NCBI RefSeq assembly: GCF_020907985.1
Contig: NZ_JAJJPA010000038.1
Location: forward strand, 1-64,000
Length of the DNA: 64,000 nt
Origin: Kitasatospora humi
Lineage (GTDB): Bacteria > Actinomycetota > Actinomycetes > Streptomycetales > Streptomycetaceae
Direction of reading: 5' to 3'
Positions 48,826 through 57,202 of the stretch are shown one piece after another (position 1 is the first letter of the stretch; each line of letters starts with the position of its first letter). The translations under genes and the position numbers were made by a program. The notes beneath the pieces are model-generated. The model was not told the origin of the DNA. It was given only the letters and a program-made list of their open reading frames with translations, and did no database searches.

Positions 48826-49998
48826 ATGGCCAGACCGCTCTACGGCGCGCAGATGTGGCGCGAGGCCCGCCACCACCTGCTCGGGCTGCCGTTCGGCATC
48901 GCCGCCTTCGTGTTCACGGTGACCACCTTCGCGGTGGGCGCCGGGCTGAGCGTCACCTTCATCGGGCTGCCGGTCCTGGCCGCCGGCCTGCGCGGCTGCC
49001 GCCGGCTCGGCGGCCGGGCCCGGAGCCGGGCCCGGGTCGCGCTCGGCGCCCGGGTCGAGGAGCCGGAGCCGGTTCGGCCGTCCCGCCCGGGCGCCGCGGG
49101 TCGGGTGACCGCCTCCCTCGCCGACGGCCTGAGCTGGCGCTCGGCGCTCTACTGCGTGCTGATGCTGCCCTGGGGGATCATCAGCTTCGCGGTCACCCTG
49201 GTGCTGCTGGTGGCGTGCTTCCCGCTGCTGCCGTTCGCGGTGCGGTACCTGGCGGTGGCGCACCGGGTGCTGGTGGAGCTGCTGCTGGCGCCGAGCGAGC
49301 TCACGGCACGGGTGCGCGAGCTGGAGGAGGACCGCGGCGCCGTGGTCGACACCGCCGCCGCCGACCTGCGCCGGATCGAGCGCGACCTGCACGACGGCGC
49401 CCAGGCCCGCCTGGTGGCGCTGGCCATGGACCTGGGCCTGGCCAAGGAGAAGCTGCTGGACAGCGAGCTGTCGCCGGAGCAGGTCTCGGCCGCGCGGATG
49501 GTCGACGCCGCGCACGGCGAGGTGAAGCTGGCCCTGCAGGAGCTGCGCGACCTGGCCCGCGGCATCCACCCGGCGGTGCTCACCGACCGCGGCCTGGACG
49601 CGGCGCTCTCCTCGGTGGCGGCCCGCTGCACGGTGCCCGGCGGGGTGCGGGTCAACGTGGAGCTGGCCGGCCCGGACGGCACTCCCGAGCGCCCGGACTC
49701 GGCGGTGGAGGGGATCGCCTACTTCACCGTCAGCGAGCTGCTGACCAACACCTCCAAGCACGCCGGCGCCCGGCACGCCGCGGTGGACGTGTGGCGCTCG
49801 GCGGACCGGCTGATGGTCCAGGTCACCGATGACGGCCGGGGCGGGGCCGACCCGCGCCCGGGCGGCGGGCTGGCCGGGCTGGCCGAGCGGGTCGGCTCGG
49901 TCGACGGGGTCTTCGTCGTGGAGAGCCCGGCGGGCGGCCCCACCACGGTGACCGTGGAGCTGCCCTGGCACACCCGGGCGGGCCGCGCCGTCCGCTGA
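48826..49998 (+). CDS. NarL/LuxR-type sensor histidine kinase
   Basis: A 390-aa kinase starting MARPLYGAQMWREARHHLLG at 48826. Two hydrophobic pairs (GIAAFVFTVTTFAVGAGLSV and LMLPWGIISFAVTLVLLVAC) form the streptomycete sensor domain. The phospho-His lies in RRIERDLHDGAQARLVAL (HisKA_3), and the ATPase has VSELLTNTSKHAGA and DDGRGGADPRPGGGLAGLAER. A response regulator is normally next door; none is present, the next gene being a protease on the other strand. Divergent from the nuo operon. Confidence 0.9.
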   Translation: MARPLYGAQMWREARHHLLGLPFGIAAFVFTVTTFAVGAGLSVTFIGLPVLAAGLRGCRRLGGRARSRARVALGARVEEPEPVRPSRPGAAGRVTASLADGLSWRSALYCVLMLPWGIISFAVTLVLLVACFPLLPFAVRYLAVAHRVLVELLLAPSELTARVRELEEDRGAVVDTAAADLRRIERDLHDGAQARLVALAMDLGLAKEKLLDSELSPEQVSAARMVDAAHGEVKLALQELRDLARGIHPAVLTDRGLDAALSSVAARCTVPGGVRVNVELAGPDGTPERPDSAVEGIAYFTVSELLTNTSKHAGARHAAVDVWRSADRLMVQVTDDGRGGADPRPGGGLAGLAERVGSVDGVFVVESPAGGPTTVTVELPWHTRAGRAVR

Positions 49999-50082
49999 CG
50001 CTCCCCCAGCGGCGGTGTCCCGCGACGACGGTCCGGCGGCTGCCCTTGCGCGGTCCGCCGCCGGACCTGCTCCGACGGGGGC

Positions 50083-51204
50083 TCAGGCTCCGAGCGTCCC
50101 CAGGGTGACGTTGGCGGTCATCGTCTGGCCGTTGCGGATGTAGGTGACGCTGACGTTGGCGCCCGGCGACAGCGAGGCCAGTGCGGTGGTGAGGTCGCTC
50201 AGCTCGGTGATCTGGGTGTCGCCGACCTTGGTGATCACGTCGCCGGGCTGCATGCCGGCGTTGGCGGCCGGGCCGCCCGAGGCGGCGGCCACCACCAGCA
50301 CGCCGGCCGGCTTGAAGTCGTTGCCGTAGTAGGTGCGGGCGCTGATGCCCAGGGCGGCCCGGCCGGAGTTGGTCACCTTGCCGTTCTGGATCAGCTGGTT
50401 GGCGATGCTGGTGATGGTGGCGCTGGGGATCGCGAAGCCGATACCGGGGGCCGCGCTGCCGTTCAGCTGCTGGTCCACCGCGGCCAGCGTGTTGATGCCG
50501 ATCACCTGGCTGGACAGGTTCACCAGGGCGCCACCGCTGTTGCCGGGGTTGATCGCGGCCGAGGTCTGCACCATGTTGCCGATGGTCGCGCCGGGCGAGT
50601 CGGAGGTCTTGGGCTCGGTGACGGTCCGTCCGGTCCCGGAGACGATGCCCTGGGTGACGCTGCTGGACAGGCCCAGCGGGCTGCCCATGGCGAGGGTGAT
50701 CTGGCCGACCTGGACCTTGCCGCTGTCCCCGAAGACGGCGGGCCGCAGTCCGCCCGGCGGGCTGCTGAGCTTGATCACCGCGAGGTCGTCGTCGGGGTAG
50801 CTGCCCACCAGGGTGGCGTTCAGCAGGCTGGTGCTGTTGACCAGGCTCACCTGGAAGCTGGTGGCGCTGCCCACCACGTGGGCGTTGGTGACGATGTCGC
50901 CCTTGCCGTCGTAGATGATCCCGGAGCCCAGCCCGGAGGCGGTGGTGATCTGCACCACCGAGGGCAGCACCTGGGCGATCACCCGCTCGTAGTCGTCCTG
51001 CAGCTGGTTGCTGGCGGTGGGGGCCGGCGAGGAGCCGCTCGTGGGGGTGCTGGCGGTGGAGGACGAGGACTTGCTGGAACTGGTGCAGCCGCCGAGCACC
51101 AGCACCGCGCCGAGGGCCAGCACGGCCGCGGGCAGCGCGGTCCTGGGGCCGGTGGGACGGGGGCCGGACGGACTCGGGCGGGTGGGATCCTTCGTGGGCT
51201 GCAC
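50083..51204 (-). CDS. HtrA/DegP-like serine protease with PDZ domain, lipoprotein
   Basis: A 373-aa exported protease starting MQPTKDPTRPSPSGPRPTG. The signal segment ends in LVLGGC, a lipobox, then a Ser/Thr linker. The chymotrypsin-like triad is visible: His in DIVTNAHVVGS, Asp in YPDDDLAVIKLS, Ser in INPGNSGGALVN. A PDZ domain follows from about residue 275 (AGMQPGDVITKVGDTQITE). Surface quality control is the expected role. Confidence 0.92.
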   Translation of the reverse strand: MQPTKDPTRPSPSGPRPTGPRTALPAAVLALGAVLVLGGCTSSSKSSSSTASTPTSGSSPAPTASNQLQDDYERVIAQVLPSVVQITTASGLGSGIIYDGKGDIVTNAHVVGSATSFQVSLVNSTSLLNATLVGSYPDDDLAVIKLSSPPGGLRPAVFGDSGKVQVGQITLAMGSPLGLSSSVTQGIVSGTGRTVTEPKTSDSPGATIGNMVQTSAAINPGNSGGALVNLSSQVIGINTLAAVDQQLNGSAAPGIGFAIPSATITSIANQLIQNGKVTNSGRAALGISARTYYGNDFKPAGVLVVAAASGGPAANAGMQPGDVITKVGDTQITELSDLTTALASLSPGANVSVTYIRNGQTMTANVTLGTLGA

Positions 51205-51337
51205 CTGGACTGCCTCCGGTTCCGTGCATACGGCGTGCTGGCCCGACCAGAGCCGGGCTTTGTCAGCATTTCACCGGTATGTCCGGATCCTTGGCAGGGC
51301 ACGCCGACCGGTCGGCCGGGTGCCGCCCCGAACGGCC

Positions 51338-53812
51338 TTACCGCGGCTCCGGGACGGCCGTGCCGTAGACCGCGTCCAGTGCGTAGACGCAGCGGTCCTT
51401 GCTGCTCACGAAGACCCGGCCGAGCGCGGCCACCGGAGACCCCGTCAGCTCGCCCTTGGTCCCCAGCTCCCAGCGCAGCCGGCCGGTCGCCAGGTCCACG
51501 GTGTGCAGCGAGTGGTCCCGGCTGCCCAGGTGCACCAGGCCGTCGGCCACCGCCGGGGCGCCGACCACCTCGCCCCGCGCCGAGTAGCGCCACAGTTCCC
51601 GCCCGTCCGCGGTGTCGAAGGCGTAGAGGGTGTCCCCGCTGGCGATCAGCGCGGTCCGCCCGGCCAGCACCACCGGCTCCGCGCCCTGCCGGCTGGCCGT
51701 GCGCGCCTGCCAGCGCACCCGGCCGGTCGCCGCGTCCAGCGCGTAGAGGGTGCCCAGGTAGTCGGCGACGTAGACGGCGGGCGACGGGCCGTCGTCCAGC
51801 ACCGGCGGGGTGAACAGCACCACCGGGGCGTCGAACCGCCAGCGCTGCGCCCCGCTGGCCGCGTCCAGCGCGTACACCGCGCTGCCGGCGGTCACCAGCA
51901 CCTGGCCGCCGCGCACCGCGGGGCGCGACGGCACGTCCTCGCCGACCCGGAAGGTCCAGCGGAGCAGCCCGCCCCGGGCGTCCGTGCAGCGCAGCCGGCC
52001 GCCGCCGTAGTAGTAGGCCGCGCCGCCGACCAGCGCGGGGCCGGACTGCGGGTTCTCGTAGTCCTGCTGCGCGTCCTCGGCCCGCCACAGCTCGGCGCCG
52101 TTGGCACTGGAGCGCGCCTGCACCCCGCCGCCGCGCAGCCCGCAGAGCAGCACGCCGTCGGCGGCGTCCAGCGAGTAGACCCAGCCGTCCAGCGAGGTCC
52201 GCCAGCGCTCGGTGCCGTCGGCCACGTCCACCGTGTAGAGGTGCGGGCCGTCGGCCGCGTGCAGCCGGCCCGCGTCCACCGCGACCGCCCAGGCCACGTC
52301 GCGGGTCTTGTAGCGGCGCCGGCCGGTGGCGATGTCCAGCGCGTGCACCTCGAAGCTGGAGATGAACAGGATGCCGCCGGCCACCAGCGGGGTGCCCCAG
52401 ACGTCGTTGGACATCCGGAACCGCCAGGGCCGCCAGCGCCCGCCGGCCGACTCCGGTGCGGGTGCGGCCGGCGCCGAGGAGCCGTCGGTCGCCCCCGGTG
52501 CCCGGCGGATCCAGTCGGTGCCGATCGCGGCACCGGCCTGCCCGGCGTCGGTGTGCGCCTGCGGGCCGGGTCCTATCCGTACCGGACCGCCGGACAGCTG
52601 GACCTCCTGCACCGGGTCGCGCCGGTGCCGCCGGGCGCCCAGCTTGGCGGTGACCGGTTCGCCGTCCGCGCCGACCGTGCCGTGCGCGCCGGTCCGCGGG
52701 TCCAGCGTCTGCGCCCGGGACGGCTGCGCCGGAGCCCCCCACGGGCTCTCGGCCGCCGGCGCCCCGGCGTGCGCCCCGTTCGGCGGGGTGTTGGCCAGGT
52801 AGGGCGCCGGCACCAGCGGCGGGACGCTCGGCACCGGGGGCAGCGGGGCCTCGGGGGCCGGCACCCGCGCCGGCTCGGGCCGCGCCGGCGGCTGGGCGGC
52901 GGGCCGGGCGGCCGCGGCGGGCCGTCGGCCGCGCCGACGTTCGATCAGCTCCAGTGCGGCGTTCGGCAGCCAGTCGCCGCCCTCCTCGCCCGCGCCGTCC
53001 CGGGAGAACAGGTGCGGCGCGAGCTCGGCCTGGATCTGCGCGGGCGTCGGGCGGTGCTCGGGGGCCGGACGCATGCATGCCTGCACCAGGTCGGCCAGCT
53101 CGGCCGGCAGGCCGGTCAGGTCGGGCTCCTCGCGCAGCAGCTTGAAGACGGTCTCCACCGGGTTGCCACCGCGGAACGGCGGATGCCCGGTGGCGCAGAA
53201 GACCAGCAGCGAGCCGAGCGAGAACACGTCGCTGGCGCCGGTCACGCTGCGGCTGTCCTTGGCCTGCTCCGGCGACATGTAGGCGGGCGTGCCGACCGCC
53301 ACGTTGGTCATCGTCAGGCGACTGGTCGAGACGCCGGCGGCGATCCCGAAGTCGATCACCCGCGGGCCGTCCTCCACCACCAGCACATTGGACGGCTTGA
53401 GGTCTCGGTGCACCAGGCCGGCGGCGTGGATGGACTGCAGCGCCTCCGCTATGCCGGCCACCAGCCAGCGCACCGCGTCGACCGGCAGCGGCCCGCACTC
53501 CTCGACCAGGTCCTCCAGCGAGGGGGCCGGCACGTAGGCGGTGGCGAGCCAGGGCACCCGGGCGTCCGCGTCGGCGTCGACCACGGCCGCGGTGTAGAAG
53601 CCGCCGACCGTCTTGGCCGCCGCGATCTCACGGGCGAACCGGACCCGGAAGAGCTCGTCCTCGGCCAGTTCCCCGCGCACCGTCTTGATCGCCACTCGGC
53701 GGCCGGAGGCGGACCGTGCCAGGTACACCAGCCCCATCCCGCCGGCGCCGAGCCGCCCGAGCACCTCGAAGGGCCCGATCCGTCTCGGATCCTGCGCCGT
53801 CAGCTGGTCCAC
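51338..53812 (-). CDS. AfsK-like Ser/Thr protein kinase with PQQ beta-propeller
   Basis: An 824-aa kinase from the GTG at 53812 (VDQLTAQDPRRIGPFEVL). The Hanks domain (about residues 10-270) has LGAGGMGLVYLAR, the ATP Lys in RVAIKTVRGE, the catalytic loop VHRDLKPSNVL and IDFGIAAG. A Pro/Ala-rich linker follows, then from about residue 410 a PQQ/WD-like propeller with repeated blades ending LDAATG/VALDAxxG-type motifs (RTSLDGWVYSLDAADGVLLC, TLYAFDTADGRELWRYSA). No membrane helix is visible between them. The layout is that of AfsK, which phosphorylates AfsR, DivIVA and other proteins in streptomycetes; several paralogues exist. Confidence 0.9.
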   Translation of the reverse strand: MDQLTAQDPRRIGPFEVLGRLGAGGMGLVYLARSASGRRVAIKTVRGELAEDELFRVRFAREIAAAKTVGGFYTAAVVDADADARVPWLATAYVPAPSLEDLVEECGPLPVDAVRWLVAGIAEALQSIHAAGLVHRDLKPSNVLVVEDGPRVIDFGIAAGVSTSRLTMTNVAVGTPAYMSPEQAKDSRSVTGASDVFSLGSLLVFCATGHPPFRGGNPVETVFKLLREEPDLTGLPAELADLVQACMRPAPEHRPTPAQIQAELAPHLFSRDGAGEEGGDWLPNAALELIERRRGRRPAAAARPAAQPPARPEPARVPAPEAPLPPVPSVPPLVPAPYLANTPPNGAHAGAPAAESPWGAPAQPSRAQTLDPRTGAHGTVGADGEPVTAKLGARRHRRDPVQEVQLSGGPVRIGPGPQAHTDAGQAGAAIGTDWIRRAPGATDGSSAPAAPAPESAGGRWRPWRFRMSNDVWGTPLVAGGILFISSFEVHALDIATGRRRYKTRDVAWAVAVDAGRLHAADGPHLYTVDVADGTERWRTSLDGWVYSLDAADGVLLCGLRGGGVQARSSANGAELWRAEDAQQDYENPQSGPALVGGAAYYYGGGRLRCTDARGGLLRWTFRVGEDVPSRPAVRGGQVLVTAGSAVYALDAASGAQRWRFDAPVVLFTPPVLDDGPSPAVYVADYLGTLYALDAATGRVRWQARTASRQGAEPVVLAGRTALIASGDTLYAFDTADGRELWRYSARGEVVGAPAVADGLVHLGSRDHSLHTVDLATGRLRWELGTKGELTGSPVAALGRVFVSSKDRCVYALDAVYGTAVPEPR

Positions 53813-53847
53813 TCGGCTACCACCTCCCCGTCCGCGCGCCACCCCCA

Positions 53848-53864
53848 CCCGGCCTTCGGCCGGG
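53848..53864. repeat. GC palindrome with CTTCGG core
   Basis: CCCGGCCTTCGGCCGGG: stem closed by a C(UUCG)G tetraloop, related to palindromes in the nuoL-nuoM gap. Such short palindromes are common between streptomycete genes. Confidence 0.6.
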
Positions 53865-54162
53865 AGGTGCCCCCAGCGGGGGGCCGGAACCGATTCTCCA
53901 ATGCGCCCGCCGTCTGAGCCAATCTCCCCCCGCCGCCGGGGCCCCACCGTGTCGGGTGCCGCCGTCCTGTTCCGGCCACCTCGTCAGCTCGATGACTTCC
54001 GGACCGTTCTGACGGGCTTTCCGGCGTCACCGCATTCATGGGTCACGCTACTGAGAGCAACCCGAGTCCCCTTCAGCCCACACGCCGTCACTCTGTGCCG
54101 CCATCAGCACACGGGGGGGCTTCGAATATCGCTATCTCCCACCCGATAACCACCCCCGGGCG

Positions 54163-54212
54163 GACTAATAGTCGCATCACCGAATCGCGCCATGATCGGT
54201 GCGCGGTAAGCT
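54163..54212 (+). promoter_or_regulatory. Candidate TetR operator and -10 box
   Basis: GACTAATAGTC (54163-54173) is a perfect 11-bp dyad 45 nt before the TetR start; TAAGCT at 54207-54212 ends 6 nt before the ATG, with no Shine-Dalgarno, which would fit a leaderless mRNA. Both are inferences from position. Confidence 0.35.
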
Positions 54213-54218
54213 GACGGC

Positions 54219-54866
54219 ATGACAGGACAAGTTCGCACCGTCGACGGTCGCGTCGCCGGGCGACGCGGACAGGAGACGCGGCAGAAGCTGCTCGACTGCC
54301 TCCGCGAGATGCTCAGCACGTCGCCCTACCGGGACGTCAAGGTCATCGACGTCGCCCGTATGGCGGGTACCTCCCCCGCGACCTTCTACCAGTACTTCCC
54401 GGATGTCGAGGGCGCCGTCCTCGAGATCGCCGAGGAAATGGCCAAGGACAGCGTCGAGCTCAAAGAGCTCATCGATGGAAAGTCCTGGGCGGGAAAGTCC
54501 GGCGCCACCACCTCCGAAGAACTGGTGGACGGATTCCTCGCCTTCTGGCGCAAGAACGATGCCATTCTGCGAGTGGTCACGCTCGGTGCCGCTGAAGGGG
54601 ACAAGCGGTTCTTCAAGATCCGCATGACCGTCCTCAACTCGGTCGCCAAGCCGCTCGCGGATGCCATCAAGGAACTCCAGGCCAAGGGCCAGGCCGACAA
54701 GGCGCAGGACGCCGCGGCCGTGGCCGGGTCCCTGATCTCACTGCTCGCTTCGGCGGCCGAGCACCAGAAGGCCTTCACCTCCTGGGGCGTCAAGGTCAAG
54801 GACCTCAAGCCCACTCTCGCCCCGCTGGTCTACCTGGGCATCACCGGCAAGAAGGTGCCCCGGTAG
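54219..54866 (+). CDS. TetR-family transcriptional regulator
   Basis: A 215-aa regulator starting MTGQVRTVDGRVAGRRGQET. The HTH reads VKVIDVARMAGTSPATFYQY, after RQKLLDCLREMLSTSPYRDV. The ligand domain is Lys/Glu/Ala-rich and ends KKVPR. Its base composition is milder than neighbours, as is usual for strongly conserved streptomycete regulators. No adjacent enzyme gene is an obvious target; the fabH-like gene lies convergent. Confidence 0.9.
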   Translation: MTGQVRTVDGRVAGRRGQETRQKLLDCLREMLSTSPYRDVKVIDVARMAGTSPATFYQYFPDVEGAVLEIAEEMAKDSVELKELIDGKSWAGKSGATTSEELVDGFLAFWRKNDAILRVVTLGAAEGDKRFFKIRMTVLNSVAKPLADAIKELQAKGQADKAQDAAAVAGSLISLLASAAEHQKAFTSWGVKVKDLKPTLAPLVYLGITGKKVPR

Positions 54867-55010
54867 TCCGGCCCACCATCGATACGGAATCGAGCAGTAC
54901 CAACTGAACACCTTGCTCGCGCGTGGCCCCGGCCTCCTGTCCGGTGGAACGTCGGGCGGCGGCCGTGTCCTCGGGGGAGGTTCGCCGACGTACCGCAGCG
55001 CGCAGGCAGA

Positions 55011-55053
55011 CGACGGCGGTGCGCGGCCCGGGCAGGGCCACGCACCGCCGTCG
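55011..55053 (-). terminator. Terminator of the KAS III gene
   Basis: A 19-bp stem (55011-55029 with 55035-55053) and 5-nt loop, 24 nt past the KAS III stop. The single mismatch is C/A in the plus sense but G-U in the minus sense, favouring the minus-strand transcript. Confidence 0.75.
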
Positions 55054-55076
55054 CGTCGTCCGCACCCCGCCCCTGG

Positions 55077-56021
55077 TCAGGGGCAGCGCACCACCTGGCC
55101 GGCGTAGGCCAGCCCGCCGCCGAAGCCGAAGAGCAGCACCGGGTCGCCGGTGGTCAGCTCGCCGCGCTCCACCAGCTTGCTGAACGCCAGCGGGATCGAG
55201 GCCGCCGAGGTGTTGCCGGAGTCGACCACGTCGCGGGCGATCACCGCACCGGTCAGCCCCAGCTTGCCGGCGATCGCGTCGATGATCCGCAGATTGGCCT
55301 GGTGCGCCACGAAGCCCTTGAGCTCGCTCGGCTCGATCCCGGCCCGCTCGCACGCCTGCCGGGCAAGCGGCGCGATCCTGGTGGTGGCCCACCGGAACAC
55401 CGCCTGACCCTGCTGGGCGATCACCGGCTGCCAGCCGGTGATGGTCACCGCGTCGCCCTTCTCCGGCTCCGAGCCCCACAGCACCGGCCCGATGCCCGGC
55501 TCCGCGCCCTCCGGCTGGGCCTCGACCACCGCGGCGCCCGCGCCGTCGGCGAAGATCACCGCCGTCGAGCGGTCCGTCCAGTCGAGGGTGTCGCTCATCT
55601 TCTCGGCGCCGATCACCAGGGCCCGGCCGGCCGCGCCGGCCCGGATCGCGTGGTCGGCGGTGGCCAGCGCGTAGGAGAAGCCCGAGCAGACCGTGTTGAT
55701 GTCGTAGGCGGCCGGGGTGCTGATGCCGAGCCGGGCCGCGACCGCGCAAGCGGTGTTGGGGCTGCGCTCCAGGGCGGTGCAGGTGGCGACCACGACCAGG
55801 TCGATCTCGGCGGGCGCCAGCCCGCTCGCGGCCAGCGCCTTCTGGGCGGCCTCGGTGGCCAGGTCCACCAGGGACTCGTCCCGGGCGATGTGCCGGCGGC
55901 GGATCCCGACCCGGCTGCGGATCCACTCGTCGTCGGTGTCCAGCACCGCGGCCAGGTCGTCGTTGGTGACGACCGCGGGAGGCTGGTAGTGGCCAAGCGC
56001 GACGATGCGGGAACCGGTCAT
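55077..56021 (-). CDS. fabH: Beta-ketoacyl-ACP synthase III
   Basis: A 314-aa KAS III starting MTGSRIVALGHYQPPAVVTN at 56021; a TTG four codons earlier is the alternative. The Cys-His-Asn triad is complete: INTVCSGFSYALA, VAHQANLRIIDAI and DSGNTSAASIPLAF. It condenses an acyl-CoA starter with malonyl-ACP. It is not next to fabD/acpP/fabF, the usual place of the housekeeping fabH, so this may be a second KAS III with its own starter preference. Confidence 0.88.
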   Translation of the reverse strand: MTGSRIVALGHYQPPAVVTNDDLAAVLDTDDEWIRSRVGIRRRHIARDESLVDLATEAAQKALAASGLAPAEIDLVVVATCTALERSPNTACAVAARLGISTPAAYDINTVCSGFSYALATADHAIRAGAAGRALVIGAEKMSDTLDWTDRSTAVIFADGAGAAVVEAQPEGAEPGIGPVLWGSEPEKGDAVTITGWQPVIAQQGQAVFRWATTRIAPLARQACERAGIEPSELKGFVAHQANLRIIDAIAGKLGLTGAVIARDVVDSGNTSAASIPLAFSKLVERGELTTGDPVLLFGFGGGLAYAGQVVRCP

Positions 56022-56138
56022 GAATCCACTCAACCCGGTTACTCGCGCGTCAACCGGTCAGCTCAAGTGACAAGTTCCGGTGGGCTGCGCTGTAGAGGAC
56101 GGACAACACCCCTTGCCGCGCCTGGGCCGGCCGGACCC

Positions 56139-57086
56139 TCAGGTCGCGAGCGAGGCCGTGTCTCCCATCACGATGACCGGGTGGGCGGCCGGATCCAGGG
56201 TGCGCACCAGCTCCGCCATGTGGTCCTCGGTGAGCGAGACGCAGGCGTGCGTCGGGCCGCCGTGGTCGACGTGCAGCCAGACACCGCCGCCCTTGGCGGT
56301 ACCCTGCGGCTCCCGCGTGTCCAGCGGGGAGCTGCCGGTGACCCGGTTGTAGTCGATCGCCACCACGTAGTCGAACGCGCCGGCCAGTGACTCGCCGTTG
56401 AAGCCGGTGCCACTGGCCACGAACCCGCGGTCCTGGTGGTAGGGCAACTTGCTGCCCGGGTCGGGCTTGAGGCCGCCCGCGTCACTGAGCGTGAAGACGC
56501 CGATCGGGCTGCGCAGGTCGCCGTTGTGCTTGTCGGCGCTCCAGCCCTGCTCGCCGTTGTGGGCCGGCCAGCTGGCACCCGGACGCCAGCGGTTGTCCGG
56601 GGTGCGGCTCCACAGCGTCACGGTGGTGGTCGAGGAGTTCCGGTCGGCGCCGGAGGCCAGCACCACCTGGCCGGCGTCGGCCGGGATCCTGGCGGCGAAG
56701 GTCGGTCCGAGGCCGGGGATGGCCGCGAAGGTGCCGTCCGAGCGGTCCGAGCGGTCCGCCGCCGGGGCTTCGGTGTGCGGGTCGGACGAGGGGGCCGCGG
56801 TCGGCCCGGCCGCCGACCGCCCCGGTCCCGGCTGCACGGGCGCGGCCTGCGGCAGCGCCGTCGAACGGCCGTGGGCGGCGAACGCGCCGCCCGGCCCCAG
56901 GGCGAACCAGGCCGCGGCGGCCGCGGCCAGCACCACCACGGTGCCCGGCAGGGCCCGGCCGCGGCGCTTCGGCTTGCGCCGCCGCCCCCCGGCCCGCACC
57001 CGCGGCCCGGGGGCCGCGCCCGCTCGGTCGGCCCCCGAGGGGGCATTGGTTCGGCGGCGGCCGGCGGCACGATGGGATCCGGACAT
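56139..57086 (-). CDS. L,D-transpeptidase (YkuD-like) membrane-anchored protein
   Basis: A 315-aa protein. The first 45 residues are very basic (RRRKPKRRGR), then one membrane segment (GTVVVLAAAAAAWFALGPGG), a Pro/Ala/Ser linker and a catalytic domain. The active-site segment is VWLHVDHGGPTHACVSLTED, with His and the Cys nucleophile. The Cys motif differs from the textbook SHGCIRL but matches a secreted actinobacterial branch. It would cross-link or modify peptidoglycan outside the membrane. The end is 105 nt from fabH, same strand. Confidence 0.85.
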   Translation of the reverse strand: MSGSHRAAGRRRTNAPSGADRAGAAPGPRVRAGGRRRKPKRRGRALPGTVVVLAAAAAAWFALGPGGAFAAHGRSTALPQAAPVQPGPGRSAAGPTAAPSSDPHTEAPAADRSDRSDGTFAAIPGLGPTFAARIPADAGQVVLASGADRNSSTTTVTLWSRTPDNRWRPGASWPAHNGEQGWSADKHNGDLRSPIGVFTLSDAGGLKPDPGSKLPYHQDRGFVASGTGFNGESLAGAFDYVVAIDYNRVTGSSPLDTREPQGTAKGGGVWLHVDHGGPTHACVSLTEDHMAELVRTLDPAAHPVIVMGDTASLAT

Positions 57087-57202
57087 ACCGGAATCCTGCC
57101 AAACAGATAACCGATCGGTAAACCCGGCCCCGCTCCTGATCCTCGTGAGGGGTCCTCACATCCGGGTGGAAGAGGGGCGGGGCAGGCCGGCGGGGCTGCG
57201 TC

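Larger units (their letters stand above)
53813..54218. other. 406-nt divergent intergenic region
   Basis: Gap between the kinase and TetR gene starts, probably carrying both promoters. It contains a GC palindrome with a CTTCGG core (53848-53864), the small dyad GACTAATAGTC (54163-54173) and a possible -10 (54207-54212). No gene is supported. Confidence 0.6.

Noticed and set aside
51008..53917. Plus-strand 969-codon frame opposite the AfsK-like kinase
   Set aside because: Antisense shadow; the minus strand has a complete kinase domain and propeller.
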